In this document: one piece after another, positions 37,653 through 47,432 of the stretch
Layout of the letters: every line of letters starts with the position of its first letter
Numbering within the stretch: position 1 is the first letter of the stretch
Source: Microcaldota archaeon
GTDB taxonomy: Archaea > Micrarchaeota > Micrarchaeia > Anstonellales > Bilamarchaeaceae
NCBI GenBank assembly: GCA_023129075.1
Contig: JAGMCT010000012.1
Location: 1 to 64,000 of the forward strand
DNA: 64,000 nucleotides
Direction of reading: 5' to 3'
Made by a program: the position numbers and the translations under genes
Notes under the pieces: model-generated
Databases searched by the model: none
Told to the model about the DNA's origin: nothing
What the model saw: the letters and a program-made list of their open reading frames with translations, nothing else

Positions 37653-39839
37653 ATGGCAGTAAAGTTGGCCGGGGAAAAGAAAAAGCCTCAGCCAAAAAAA
37701 CTAAAGCAAATTCCATTTTTAAAGATTGATAAATTCCTTAAGCAAAAAATGAATCAAATTCCGGAATGGGCGCAGGAGAAGATTCAGCAGAACAGGGAAT
37801 TCAAGAGTGCGGTTTTTGAACTTATGCAGAGCACCCTTGAAAAGGGTGAAGGAAAGGGATATTCTTTAAAAGAAAGGGAGATTGCATTTGATGCACTCAA
37901 AGCCCTCGTCTCCAATAAAAAATTTAAAGAGAATTGGCTTAAAAAATATTGGATTCCAATCCTGAAAACCCTTCCTCCTGCCTCAAAGGGCAATAAAGAA
38001 ACACAAAGAATGAGGGCATTCTCCTTTCTTGAATTAACCCAGGTATTTTCAACGACACCCCCCATAAGAGTTCTGGACCAGAAATCAATGCTAATTGAAT
38101 TGGTCCCTCCAAAGGAGCTCAATGAAAAAACCCTTGATGCGCTTGTGAACACCCTAAAGAAGGTTGATGTAAATGATGTGGATAAAGTTATTCATGTATT
38201 TTGCAGTTTTATCAGAAGCAGAAATTTTAAAGAAGACTGGTTTGATAAGTATTGGAACCCCTCTTTACAAAAGATGAGGAAACCCATACTTTTTCTTCTT
38301 TTTGGAAAAAAGAAAGCCTCAGGAGAATACCTCAGGGCATTCTCCAACCTTATAAGTACAAGAGATTTTAAGGGAGAATGGATTGAAAAATACTGGATTC
38401 CAATACTTGAAAATCTCAATAAGAATGATTCCCTAAAAGAGAACATCAAATCCTTTTCTGTTTTCCTTCGTGTACACTACAGTACTGTTAATGAAAAAAC
38501 CCTTTCCATTGTCCTGGATTGCTCTAAAAAATTATCCGATGAATCTATCGGCGATTCAATAGAGGCCTTTGACAGTCTTTTATTCAATCCAAACTTCAAG
38601 GAAAAATGGATTGAGAAATACTGGAACCCCATATTCACTGAACTTTCAAGGGACCCAATTACTGCATCTGGTTTTTTTGCTTTGTCAAACCTGATTAGAG
38701 ATACTTCTCCTGATGAAAAGACTATAGGGCTTGTTCTTGATATCTCCCATAATATGATTGGAGAATCAATTAGAGATTCAATAAATGCCCTGAGAAGTAT
38801 TCTTTTGGATAAAGGATTCAAAAAGGAATATCTCTCAGTGGTTTCAGATATCATCAGGGGTACGGCAGAGCATGAAACCTCGGGAGCATTAAGGGCTTTC
38901 CGCAGGCTTTTCAAGAACCCGAAATTCAGGAAGAGCTGGATTGCAGATTACTGGGACCCATTATTTATGGATATTATAAAAAGGCAGGGAGGTTTTAGGA
39001 GCGGAGGAGTTTTCCATGCGCTTGCCTGGGTTCTTAAGAAACCGGAATTCAAAATTGAATGGCTCAATCCCAAAAGCAATGAATATATAATTCCAAAATT
39101 AATCCAAAGAAATAGAAAATTCTTTAAAGAAATATTTCATAAACACAAAGCAAGATTGAGAGATGTCGGTTCAGCAATTGCATTTAATCTTTTTCATCCT
39201 TCTGAATTCCCTATTCTCTGGAATAAGTGCAGTATAAGATTTTTTGCAAGGTATCCTGAAAAGACCCTTATTGAGGTTTCAAGAAATATTTCAGATTCTT
39301 CATACAAAAAGGACCAGAAGCTTATGCTGGCCCTGCTTAACCAGAATGACCCCAATAGGGCTTTCCACACACATTCTGATCTATATTCTGATGCAGTTGA
39401 TAATAAGAATAAATTGATAATAATTGAAGTGAATGGTGAGCAGGCCTTTTTTGATTCCATTGTTGAAACAGCCTCAAACCAGGGAAGGTTGTTTGATTCG
39501 CTTATTATAGGGGGGCATGGAACAGCAGACAGTGTTACTTTAGGAAGAGGTAAAGGAGAGGAAAAACAGCTTGACTTGACAGATAAGGATATCTTAGGGG
39601 CAATAAACCAGTATTTCAATAATGATTCCTCTATTGTTTTTATTGCCTGCAGTACAGGAAAGGATGAGAAAGCGATAGCTGCTGAGTTCTCCCGTGCTTT
39701 TGGGGATAAAAAGGTAACTATTTATGCTCCAAAGGTGCCAACCAATGCACCTAAGATTGAATATGGTAAGGATGGAGGAATACTATCCGTGGAATACGAG
39801 GAAAAGGGAGAAACCGCAACATTCACCAGCGGAAGATAA
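37653..39839 (+). CDS. repeat protein (HEAT-like) with C-terminal clan-CD/caspase-like domain
   Basis: Repeats FKENWLKKYWIPIL / FKEDWFDKYWNPSL / FKGEWIEKYWIPIL / FKEKWIEKYWNPIF / FRKSWIADYWDPLF; C-terminus SLIIGGHGTADSV...SIVFIACSTGKDEKAIA. Confidence 0.65.
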   Translation: MAVKLAGEKKKPQPKKLKQIPFLKIDKFLKQKMNQIPEWAQEKIQQNREFKSAVFELMQSTLEKGEGKGYSLKEREIAFDALKALVSNKKFKENWLKKYWIPILKTLPPASKGNKETQRMRAFSFLELTQVFSTTPPIRVLDQKSMLIELVPPKELNEKTLDALVNTLKKVDVNDVDKVIHVFCSFIRSRNFKEDWFDKYWNPSLQKMRKPILFLLFGKKKASGEYLRAFSNLISTRDFKGEWIEKYWIPILENLNKNDSLKENIKSFSVFLRVHYSTVNEKTLSIVLDCSKKLSDESIGDSIEAFDSLLFNPNFKEKWIEKYWNPIFTELSRDPITASGFFALSNLIRDTSPDEKTIGLVLDISHNMIGESIRDSINALRSILLDKGFKKEYLSVVSDIIRGTAEHETSGALRAFRRLFKNPKFRKSWIADYWDPLFMDIIKRQGGFRSGGVFHALAWVLKKPEFKIEWLNPKSNEYIIPKLIQRNRKFFKEIFHKHKARLRDVGSAIAFNLFHPSEFPILWNKCSIRFFARYPEKTLIEVSRNISDSSYKKDQKLMLALLNQNDPNRAFHTHSDLYSDAVDNKNKLIIIEVNGEQAFFDSIVETASNQGRLFDSLIIGGHGTADSVTLGRGKGEEKQLDLTDKDILGAINQYFNNDSSIVFIACSTGKDEKAIAAEFSRAFGDKKVTIYAPKVPTNAPKIEYGKDGGILSVEYEEKGETATFTSGR

Positions 39840-39873
39840 AAACATTTAATAGGATTCCTATTGTAAGCAAGAT

Positions 39874-40266
39874 ATGAAGCTGAAACATTTTCTTCTTGGT
39901 TTCCTTCTGGCCTTTTTTTTATTTGGATGCATCAAACCAGTAGAGAATATAGTTGACATTTCTTTTCTTAACCAAAACCTGGATTCTTATCTTGGGGAAA
40001 AGGTAACTGTTGAGGGTTATTTAGGGCACAAGGCTTACCACGGCTCCGCAGGTTTTCATATTCTTATCAAGGATTACAATGAATTCTTCATAAGAGAGCC
40101 TCTTCCTGAATACACTTATTTGCTTGTGGACGATGGAGATGCTCCCCTTTCAACGGATTTTGAAGGCATGAAACTAAAGATAACAGGAACCATAAATGAA
40201 TACGACGGCTATTCTATTACAAGGGTCGCGGTTATAACCGTAGAAGAGCTTGAGGTTATAGGGTGA
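39874..40266 (+). CDS. lipoprotein with OB-fold-like domain
   Basis: Signal with lipobox FFLFGC; LGEKVTVEGYLGHKAY...GMKLKITGTINEYDGYSITRV. Confidence 0.65.
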   Translation: MKLKHFLLGFLLAFFLFGCIKPVENIVDISFLNQNLDSYLGEKVTVEGYLGHKAYHGSAGFHILIKDYNEFFIREPLPEYTYLLVDDGDAPLSTDFEGMKLKITGTINEYDGYSITRVAVITVEELEVIG

Positions 40267-40271
40267 TTACA

Positions 40272-42563
40272 ATGAATAAACTATTTCTCTTATTTCTTCT
40301 GTTTGTTTCGCTTTCCTTTTCAACATGGACAGATGCAGACTGCAAGTCTGCCTGTTCTGCAGAAGGGATGAAATTTACTGTATGGGTTATAGATGCAGAC
40401 CCTGAACCCTGCGATGATGTGCAAAGAGCAGGCCCCAACTCTAACGGCCTTGTAACATTCTCATGCGCAGGTTCGGATGGAACCCTTGTATTTAAGTGCG
40501 GATGCTATACCCAGTGTGCGGACGGACTGGACAATGACGGCGGTGGAAAAACAGACCTTGAAGACCCCGGCTGTGAAGATAAGAAGGACAATGATGAAAC
40601 CTCTGAATGCCAGGATGGAATAGATAATGATGGAGGAGGAAAGATAGATATGGAAGACCCAGGATGTTCAGACCCTGAGGATAATAATGAGATTTCCCAG
40701 TGCCAGGATGGAATAGATAATGATAATGGAGGAAAGATAGATATGGCCGATGCAGGGTGCACCGGTCCAGAAGATAATGATGAAATAGGGGAATGCCAAG
40801 ACGGAAAGGATAATGACCTTGGAGGAAAGATAGATATGGATGACCCTGGTTGTTCTGACCCTGAAACCGATGCTGATGAAACCTCGGAATGCCAGGACGG
40901 TCTTGACAATGATAAGGACGGCAAGATAGACCTGGAGGATAACGGGTGCATGAATGAGGAAGATAATAGAGAAGAGCAGAAAATATGCAGGTTTTCAATC
41001 CTTATTACAGGAGGAATAGATGACATCAATAATGACCCTTTCTTTTGGAGAGAAACAGAAAAGAAATACGAAATTATTACAAAAAACTGGGGAACCTCTT
41101 CTGCAGATACCTACCTCCTTTATTTTAATGGAAGCATAAATAAAACCCATAATGATGCAAGGATAGACGGCCCTGCAACCCTTGCACAGATAGAAAAGGT
41201 ATTTGAGGAGATTGCAAAAAAGGCAAAGGAATGCACAGACAGGTGCGACCATGTTGAGATAACTATTTTTGGAGGAAACCATGGAGCCGAAGACGGCATG
41301 CATTTATTCGGAGCTGAAAAGCTCTCCCCTGCAAAACTCAGGGAATTGATACAAAAAATACAGAATACTGCGAATAAGGATAAGGCTTCTGTATGGCTTG
41401 ATATGTCCCATTGTTATTCCGGCCTGTTTACTGAACTTTCTGATGTTGCGGATGGGGTTGCCGCTGCAGTAAGGCATAATGAAACCGCAGGCTACAATTC
41501 TACTCTGGAGATGTCTTTTCAATGGGAGTTTTCTGATGCTATGGCAAAGAACTTGACTTGGAAGGAATGCTTTGACCATGCAAAGAAAAAGATACATGAT
41601 TGGGGATGGGATGATGAAACCGTTTATGTATGGAATGAAACCGAGCATCCTCAGTACAACGGTACAGACCCTGTATGCGGAGACGGAAAGATATCCAAAT
41701 CTGTTTTCTTTGGAAATAAAAGCGAGGAATGCGACCCTGGAGATGCTTCTAAGAATATTATCCCTAAAAACTGCCCTGAACACCTTCTCTGCCATGAGTG
41801 CAAGTGTGTTCCTATTCACCATTATTTGGACTGTGTAAATGGAACCTGCATTATGAAGACCTCTCCTGCGCCCACTGAGAACCATCCTTTATGCACAGAA
41901 GAAGGTGCAAACTGCATCCCTATTGAGGAGCTTTTGGATACTGATAAGGATGGAATACCAAATTCCGAGGATAACTGTCCTGAAATAACAAACCCTTCCC
42001 AATCCGACCTAGATGAGGACGGCATTGGGGATGTATGCGACCCCTGCCCCCATGATTTCTTCAATGATATAGATGGGGATGGGGTATGCGGTGATGTGGA
42101 TAACTGCCCCTATATAAGCAATGAAAACCAAAAAGATGAGGATGGGGATGGCTTTGGAGATGTCTGTGATATGTGCCCTGAGGATGTAATGAATGATATG
42201 GATTATGACAGCTACTGTGAAAGCGAGGACAACTGCCCGTATACATACAATCCTTCCCAGTCTGACCTTGATGATGATGGTATAGGGGACCACTGCGACC
42301 TTATTCCTGTGGATTGCGAATTATTCTGCTATGAGGAAGGCTACCCTGAGGTTCTTGGAGAAGGGGTGTCAGAATACGAATGCATGGCTCTTGGAGAGGA
42401 ATACGAATCCGTGGAATGCCATACTACCTGCATATACATTTACTATAAGCCCTGGCAATGGACCTCAAATTCCTACAGCTGCTGCTGCAGAAATATAGAA
42501 TATTATGCTTGTGAAGACTGCCCAGGGGAGAATCCTATATGCCCGGAATGCCCTGAAAAATAA
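40272..42563 (+). CDS. secreted caspase-like protein with Asp-rich (Ca-binding) repeats
   Basis: Signal peptide; CQDGIDNDGGGKIDMEDPGC repeats; central IFGGNHGAEDG...VWLDMSHCYSGLF; TSP3-type repeats DTDKDGIPNSEDNCPEITNPSQSDLDEDGIGDVCD. Confidence 0.75.
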   Translation: MNKLFLLFLLFVSLSFSTWTDADCKSACSAEGMKFTVWVIDADPEPCDDVQRAGPNSNGLVTFSCAGSDGTLVFKCGCYTQCADGLDNDGGGKTDLEDPGCEDKKDNDETSECQDGIDNDGGGKIDMEDPGCSDPEDNNEISQCQDGIDNDNGGKIDMADAGCTGPEDNDEIGECQDGKDNDLGGKIDMDDPGCSDPETDADETSECQDGLDNDKDGKIDLEDNGCMNEEDNREEQKICRFSILITGGIDDINNDPFFWRETEKKYEIITKNWGTSSADTYLLYFNGSINKTHNDARIDGPATLAQIEKVFEEIAKKAKECTDRCDHVEITIFGGNHGAEDGMHLFGAEKLSPAKLRELIQKIQNTANKDKASVWLDMSHCYSGLFTELSDVADGVAAAVRHNETAGYNSTLEMSFQWEFSDAMAKNLTWKECFDHAKKKIHDWGWDDETVYVWNETEHPQYNGTDPVCGDGKISKSVFFGNKSEECDPGDASKNIIPKNCPEHLLCHECKCVPIHHYLDCVNGTCIMKTSPAPTENHPLCTEEGANCIPIEELLDTDKDGIPNSEDNCPEITNPSQSDLDEDGIGDVCDPCPHDFFNDIDGDGVCGDVDNCPYISNENQKDEDGDGFGDVCDMCPEDVMNDMDYDSYCESEDNCPYTYNPSQSDLDDDGIGDHCDLIPVDCELFCYEEGYPEVLGEGVSEYECMALGEEYESVECHTTCIYIYYKPWQWTSNSYSCCCRNIEYYACEDCPGENPICPECPEK
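40501..40974 (+). repeat. tandem coding repeat, about 100-bp unit (CQDGxDNDxGGKIDMxDPGCsxPEDNdE)
   Basis: Five consecutive copies visible in DNA and protein. Confidence 0.85.
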
Positions 42564-42728
42564 TTCTATTTTATTTTATTTCTTTTTGCAAATTCTTCTA
42601 TTTCTTTTCCTTTTCCATAATAAATTTAATGTATTTTCATTTAAATATTTATGTTAGGCACCTGGTTTTCCAAGGAGATTGGAGCAAGTTTTTGAACTTA
42701 ATGGAAAGATTTTTTAAAAGATTCAATT

Positions 42729-43691
42729 ATGAATTCAATTAGTGGTTTTATGGTAACAGTCGCTACAAATGATTTTGGGTTGTTGTGTCTTGGGATTTTT
42801 GTTTTTGCGATTATTATTCTTTTCCTCTACAGCAAATTCCAGGGAGAACAAAGGAAAAAACTATTAAAGTCAATAAAAGCAGGGGGAGAAGCATCCAAAA
42901 GCGAAGGTTCCCCGGTTCTTTTACTGGGAGAAACCGCAGACCCTGTGTACGAACTTCCCTCTACAGGTGAAAAATGCGCATTCTATGCTGTTCGTATTCT
43001 CTCAAAGAAAACAGGAGTTAAAAAAGACTACTCATTTAGTGTAGGAACCAGTGTCGCTGGAATTCCCATCGGAAAGAGATTCCAGAAGGGAATGTTGAAA
43101 GGTTTTGAAACCTCAAAGATTAGCGGAAACTTCACTATTCTTTCCCCTGAAAGAAACAAATACCTTGTTGATGTTGAGGGTTATTTCGATTCAATGCTTA
43201 CAGGAATGAAAGCATTTGTTGAGCCTGCCGTTGACATTGCCACAAAATACACAATGGAAGATATAAAGAATGTTGATAAATCAGCAGAAATGGGAAAAAT
43301 CAGCAAGGTCACCAAATCCCTGCTTGGTGCAGTTTTCGGCAACCGGGTTTCAAAATCAGTCTCAAAAAGAAGAAGCAAGATTCTGATAAAAAGCGAAAGC
43401 ACAACCACCATTGCTGGAATTAATGCCTCAAGCAATGTAGACATCAAGGTGAGTGAATATATCGTTGGGCAGAACACCCCTGATGGAATTATGAAAATGC
43501 TGGAAGAAAAAGGAATCCTGAATGTTCTTGCAGAAACAGGAGATGAGATTTATGTGCTGGAAACCTATATTCCTCTGCATAAAAAGGTTTATGTTGCAGG
43601 AACCTACACAGTAAAAGATGGAAAGGAAACTATAGCCATGAAAGACTCCAAGGTTCTTCTTTCTGTTTCCTATAATGATCCAAGTGTGTAA
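42729..43691 (+). CDS. membrane-anchored protein, GIDE-like
   Basis: N-terminal TM; PVLLLGETADPVYELPSTGEKCAFYAVRIL and later ILNVLAETGDEIYVLETYIPLHKKVYVAGTYTV; tentative. Confidence 0.5.
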   Translation: MNSISGFMVTVATNDFGLLCLGIFVFAIIILFLYSKFQGEQRKKLLKSIKAGGEASKSEGSPVLLLGETADPVYELPSTGEKCAFYAVRILSKKTGVKKDYSFSVGTSVAGIPIGKRFQKGMLKGFETSKISGNFTILSPERNKYLVDVEGYFDSMLTGMKAFVEPAVDIATKYTMEDIKNVDKSAEMGKISKVTKSLLGAVFGNRVSKSVSKRRSKILIKSESTTTIAGINASSNVDIKVSEYIVGQNTPDGIMKMLEEKGILNVLAETGDEIYVLETYIPLHKKVYVAGTYTVKDGKETIAMKDSKVLLSVSYNDPSV

Positions 43692-43766
43692 TCTCTCTTA
43701 TGCTGAATCTTTCTCTTCAGCAAAACCGAGCAAGGTTTTTAATGATTAGTAATTAAGGTGTATAAT

Positions 43767-44153
43767 ATGGTAGACATATTGGGGTGGAATGACCCTTTAA
43801 TTCAGGTCTCAGAGAAAAAATATGAACGTATTTCAGGGGTCCTGTGGAAGATATCCAATATTTCATTAAGGTTTTTCTGGATATTCTTAGCGGTTTCATT
43901 TTTGGTGCTGTCTGCAGCTATTCTTCTCTGGTTATTGATACCTGGAATCCCCCCTATAGTTGGAAACCTGTTTACCCTGCCCTTATTCGGCTCTCTTTCT
44001 ATTGCTTTCCTTTGTTTTGGCATATACAACCTTTCAATGGTTATATTTGCAATAGCAGCAAAGGATTATCTCTGGGCTGTAGGGATTTTCATATTCTCCC
44101 TTTCATGGCTGTATAAGTTTATTAAAGGAGGAAAACTGAAAAAAGAGACTTAA
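43767..44153 (+). CDS. small membrane protein (paralogue of 4568-4936)
   Basis: LGWNDPLIQVSEKKYERISGVLWKISN...AAKDYLWAVGIFIF. Confidence 0.7.
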   Translation: MVDILGWNDPLIQVSEKKYERISGVLWKISNISLRFFWIFLAVSFLVLSAAILLWLLIPGIPPIVGNLFTLPLFGSLSIAFLCFGIYNLSMVIFAIAAKDYLWAVGIFIFSLSWLYKFIKGGKLKKET

Positions 44154-44230
44154 TTTATTTGTTTTTTATACACATGCATCTGCTCAAGATAAGAAAAGGA
44201 TTTTAAATTCTCTCTATTCTATTTATTTTT

Positions 44231-44614
44231 ATGCTTCCAATAAAACCAAACTTCTTTCTTTTTGATCCTAAAGGCAGGAAAATAAACACCGAATTAGAAT
44301 ATACTCCTGAATCCCTTAAGAATAAGATGCAGAAGTATTCCTTTGCAGGGATGATGGAGAAATCAGTTGCTTTTTGTTGCGCCTCTGTCCACACCGACAG
44401 CGACCCCAAAGAGAAAACCCTTAAGATTAGGGAAGAACTCTCCCCAATTATAGGCATGAAAGCCTATTCTCCCCCTATAAATAATCTTGGAGAAATAGCA
44501 CCCAAAAAAGAAACCCTTCATTTTGAAAACAAAAATTTACCCGGCTTTATGATTACCGCTATTGATAAAAGGGATAAAGAGATATTCAAAAGGATGACTG
44601 AAAACCTGCGTTAA
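44231..44614 (+). CDS. hypothetical protein
   Basis: 127 aa ORF between hairpin-rich spacer and TATA-like region. Confidence 0.5.
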   Translation: MLPIKPNFFLFDPKGRKINTELEYTPESLKNKMQKYSFAGMMEKSVAFCCASVHTDSDPKEKTLKIREELSPIIGMKAYSPPINNLGEIAPKKETLHFENKNLPGFMITAIDKRDKEIFKRMTENLR

Positions 44615-44778
44615 TCAATATTCCATCTGCTTATTCCACAATTCTCAGGTGATTACATTTCCAATATTTTGTAGTCACCTTGTTATGATACATTTAGTTC
44701 AACACTCTGAACGAAATGCAACTCTCATTCAACCCAAAAAATAGAAAGCATTATAAAAATAGGTTATTCAATAAAATC

Positions 44779-46689
44779 ATGAAAAAATTATTCTTTATAT
44801 TTCTGGTTTTTCTTTTAGTTTCTGCTGTTTCTGCAACTGCTCTTGAACTGGCCGAATGCTATGTTCAGTGCCAGGAAGAATATGATTCGTATGTTTCTGA
44901 GGCTGAAAGAATGGCCTCTCAGGGACTATACACTGAACATCTGACTTACGGCGGTACATGTCCAAGGGTAAGTACGTATGGAGGTTCCGGCCCATACAGC
45001 AACATTGCTAAATGTGTTGCTGTTCAGCAAATCTGTATTGCTGAGGGCTCAGCAGACTGCCAGGCGTTACTGCAAACCTGCTGTCTTGAGGAAGCAAAAC
45101 TCACTGCAAGCAAGACGTTCAGCAACTGTAATGCTAATTGTGATTACAATTACCCAGGGGATGTTCCTGATACTGTCCCTGAAGAAGATCTCTATGAAGG
45201 TTTCTGTAAAAATTGCTGTATAGGTGATACATACTATTATAATGGAGAATATAGTCCTGAGGTGGGGATGTGTGCATACTCCGGCACCCAGCAGTGCCAG
45301 TATGGATGCAGTGATGAACTAGGCTGTTTAGAAGAAGCACCCGCAAGTGATAAGTGCGAAGCTGTTTACTGCCCTGAATATTATTGTGAATACAGCACCT
45401 ATTATTATGACGGCTATTGTGATTCCAGTGATGGACAGTGTTATTATTACTCCTTTGAGTGTGATTATGGCTGTGACCCTGCAACAAACCAGTGCAAACA
45501 GCCAGAGGTTAATACCCTTGCTCCTAATGTTGAGGTAAGTATTTCTCCTTCATCGGTTGTTCTTAAAGACGGTCTTAATGCTGCAGATATTCTTATTACT
45601 GTTATTGGTTCAGATGGGCCTGTTTCCGGGGCAAAGGTCCACATAAGGGTAACTGACCCTGAATTTACAGGAGTTTTGGGAAGCTGGGGTTTTGTTGATG
45701 TTGTAAGATATACTGATGCTTCAGGAACCACAAGCGGAAAACTTACACTTCCTGAAATAACTAAGATAAAAAGCATCTATTGGGATGAATTCCCCTGCAC
45801 TCTTGAAATCCAGGTTACTGTTTCAAAGCATGACGAACTGGAGGACTGGAGTGTGCAGGAATCCTCAAGCTTGGGAGTGAGTTCTCCTGCTCCAAAAATA
45901 ACTGATGTAAGGATAGAACCAAGCCCTGCTTTAGCATTCTATACACACAACGTTTTCATAACCATTGAGGATATGGATTCCACAGAATTTACTTATTTAG
46001 TAAGGAATTACGGGGGCAAATGGAAAGCCCATTCCAATGCTCTTGCAGGTGTAAACGAAAAGGTTTATGCCTTTAGTTCTACTCAACTAAATGAACTTAT
46101 TCAATGGGAAAGCCCTGCAAGAGGCCTTTCCGAGGATGAGGTTATTATGGCAAGGGCAATGGCTGGAAATTTAGAAGGGCTTGCAATAAACCTTGCTCTT
46201 ACAGGAACTGAAGAAGCTTCCAAGAAGCTTGCTTTGAAATATGCAGGAAAAACCTTTGGAAAATACGCAGGAAACTTTGTTCCTATTGTTAATACAGGAA
46301 AATCCCTTTACGGCTTATATGGAAATGTAAAAAACCTTGGAGATGATGTTCTTGGAATAACTGAATCCCAGAGCTTTAAGGAGGGTGCATACAAAAGCAT
46401 GGATTTTGTTTTGGAAGGGGGCAAAACCACTATTGGAGTGGTAACCCTTGCAGGCAAGCAGGTTCCTATTATAGGGGGGCTGGCAGGGCTTACACAGGAC
46501 ATGATTGATGCCCTTGTTGGAACCATGCAGGCAAAACTGAATGATTTAGCAGGAAGCGAAAGAATAAGGAATGCTGAAGCGCTTACTGCAGATTATGCTT
46601 TCAGCATTGTTGTAAAGGATTCGGATGGATTCCGTGATGAGTATTTCTATGAATACCAGATGGAATATCTGGGCTTTAAGGAGGGTTAA
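44779..46689 (+). CDS. secreted Cys-rich protein with Ig-like domain
   Basis: Signal peptide; multiple Cys/Tyr-rich segments; VEVSISPSSVVLKDGLNAADILITVIGSDGPVSGAKVHIRV; start moved to the internal Met. Confidence 0.65.
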   Translation: MKKLFFIFLVFLLVSAVSATALELAECYVQCQEEYDSYVSEAERMASQGLYTEHLTYGGTCPRVSTYGGSGPYSNIAKCVAVQQICIAEGSADCQALLQTCCLEEAKLTASKTFSNCNANCDYNYPGDVPDTVPEEDLYEGFCKNCCIGDTYYYNGEYSPEVGMCAYSGTQQCQYGCSDELGCLEEAPASDKCEAVYCPEYYCEYSTYYYDGYCDSSDGQCYYYSFECDYGCDPATNQCKQPEVNTLAPNVEVSISPSSVVLKDGLNAADILITVIGSDGPVSGAKVHIRVTDPEFTGVLGSWGFVDVVRYTDASGTTSGKLTLPEITKIKSIYWDEFPCTLEIQVTVSKHDELEDWSVQESSSLGVSSPAPKITDVRIEPSPALAFYTHNVFITIEDMDSTEFTYLVRNYGGKWKAHSNALAGVNEKVYAFSSTQLNELIQWESPARGLSEDEVIMARAMAGNLEGLAINLALTGTEEASKKLALKYAGKTFGKYAGNFVPIVNTGKSLYGLYGNVKNLGDDVLGITESQSFKEGAYKSMDFVLEGGKTTIGVVTLAGKQVPIIGGLAGLTQDMIDALVGTMQAKLNDLAGSERIRNAEALTADYAFSIVVKDSDGFRDEYFYEYQMEYLGFKEG

Positions 46690-46690
46690 C

Positions 46691-47398
46691 ATGAAAAGAA
46701 TGATTTTTGTTTTACTGCTGTTTGGTTTCTTTTTTGCAAATACTGTTGGTGATACGGTTAACGGCTATTACCTGGCCTCATATAATGAGGATATAGATGT
46801 ATATATGGGTTATATGGATGTTTTGGATTTAACTGATGAAGAGGTCCAGACAACAAGAGAATTAACCCTTGGAATCTTCTCTGCTTATAATACTGAAGAA
46901 TATATGGTGACTGATTTGGAGCATGTAGTTGACGGGAAGTATGCCCTTGCCCAGTATGAATTATATGCAAAGATTTCAGGAGCAGAGAGTGTAGAATATA
47001 CCCTTGATTATGTAATGCTTCTGCACAACATTATGGGAGACTGGAAGATAGTTTTTGTAATGCCTTTGGATGACTACCTTGAATCCTCCAACCAGATACA
47101 GATTATGGCTATTGCAGATGATATGCTTGAGACCGAGCATGAAGCCTATCAGGAAGAACCTTCTGAAGACCCAGTTGTTTACTTTGATGATGAGCCCATG
47201 AGCGACTTAGAGTATGAGCTTGATGACAGCTTATATTCCTGCACCACGGATGCTTACTGCCAGAAGAACAACCTTGGAAATGTTTGTGCAGCAGGCACCT
47301 GCGCCTTTGCCCAGCTTCCTGATGATAGATTTTCTGGCTGCTGCGGTTCTATATTTATATTATTGGGGGTCCTGGTTTTTGCTGTCCTAAAGAACTAG
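46691..47398 (+). CDS. secreted protein with C-terminal CC-TM-K anchor
   Basis: Signal peptide; C-terminus DDRFSGCCGSIFILLGVLVFAVLKN. Confidence 0.65.
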   Translation: MKRMIFVLLLFGFFFANTVGDTVNGYYLASYNEDIDVYMGYMDVLDLTDEEVQTTRELTLGIFSAYNTEEYMVTDLEHVVDGKYALAQYELYAKISGAESVEYTLDYVMLLHNIMGDWKIVFVMPLDDYLESSNQIQIMAIADDMLETEHEAYQEEPSEDPVVYFDDEPMSDLEYELDDSLYSCTTDAYCQKNNLGNVCAAGTCAFAQLPDDRFSGCCGSIFILLGVLVFAVLKN

Positions 47399-47432
47399 GT
47401 TTATATCCCTTTCTTTATTATACCTTATTTCT

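Noticed and set aside
40501-40974. CRISPR or non-coding satellite
   Set aside because: Repeats stay in frame and encode a regular Cys/Asp motif; they are coding.
40492-41029. Long minus-strand ORFs (Ser/Pro- and His/Tyr-rich) opposite the secreted protease
   Set aside because: Antisense to a repetitive coding region with a clear signal peptide and motifs on the plus strand; composition is a mirror artefact.
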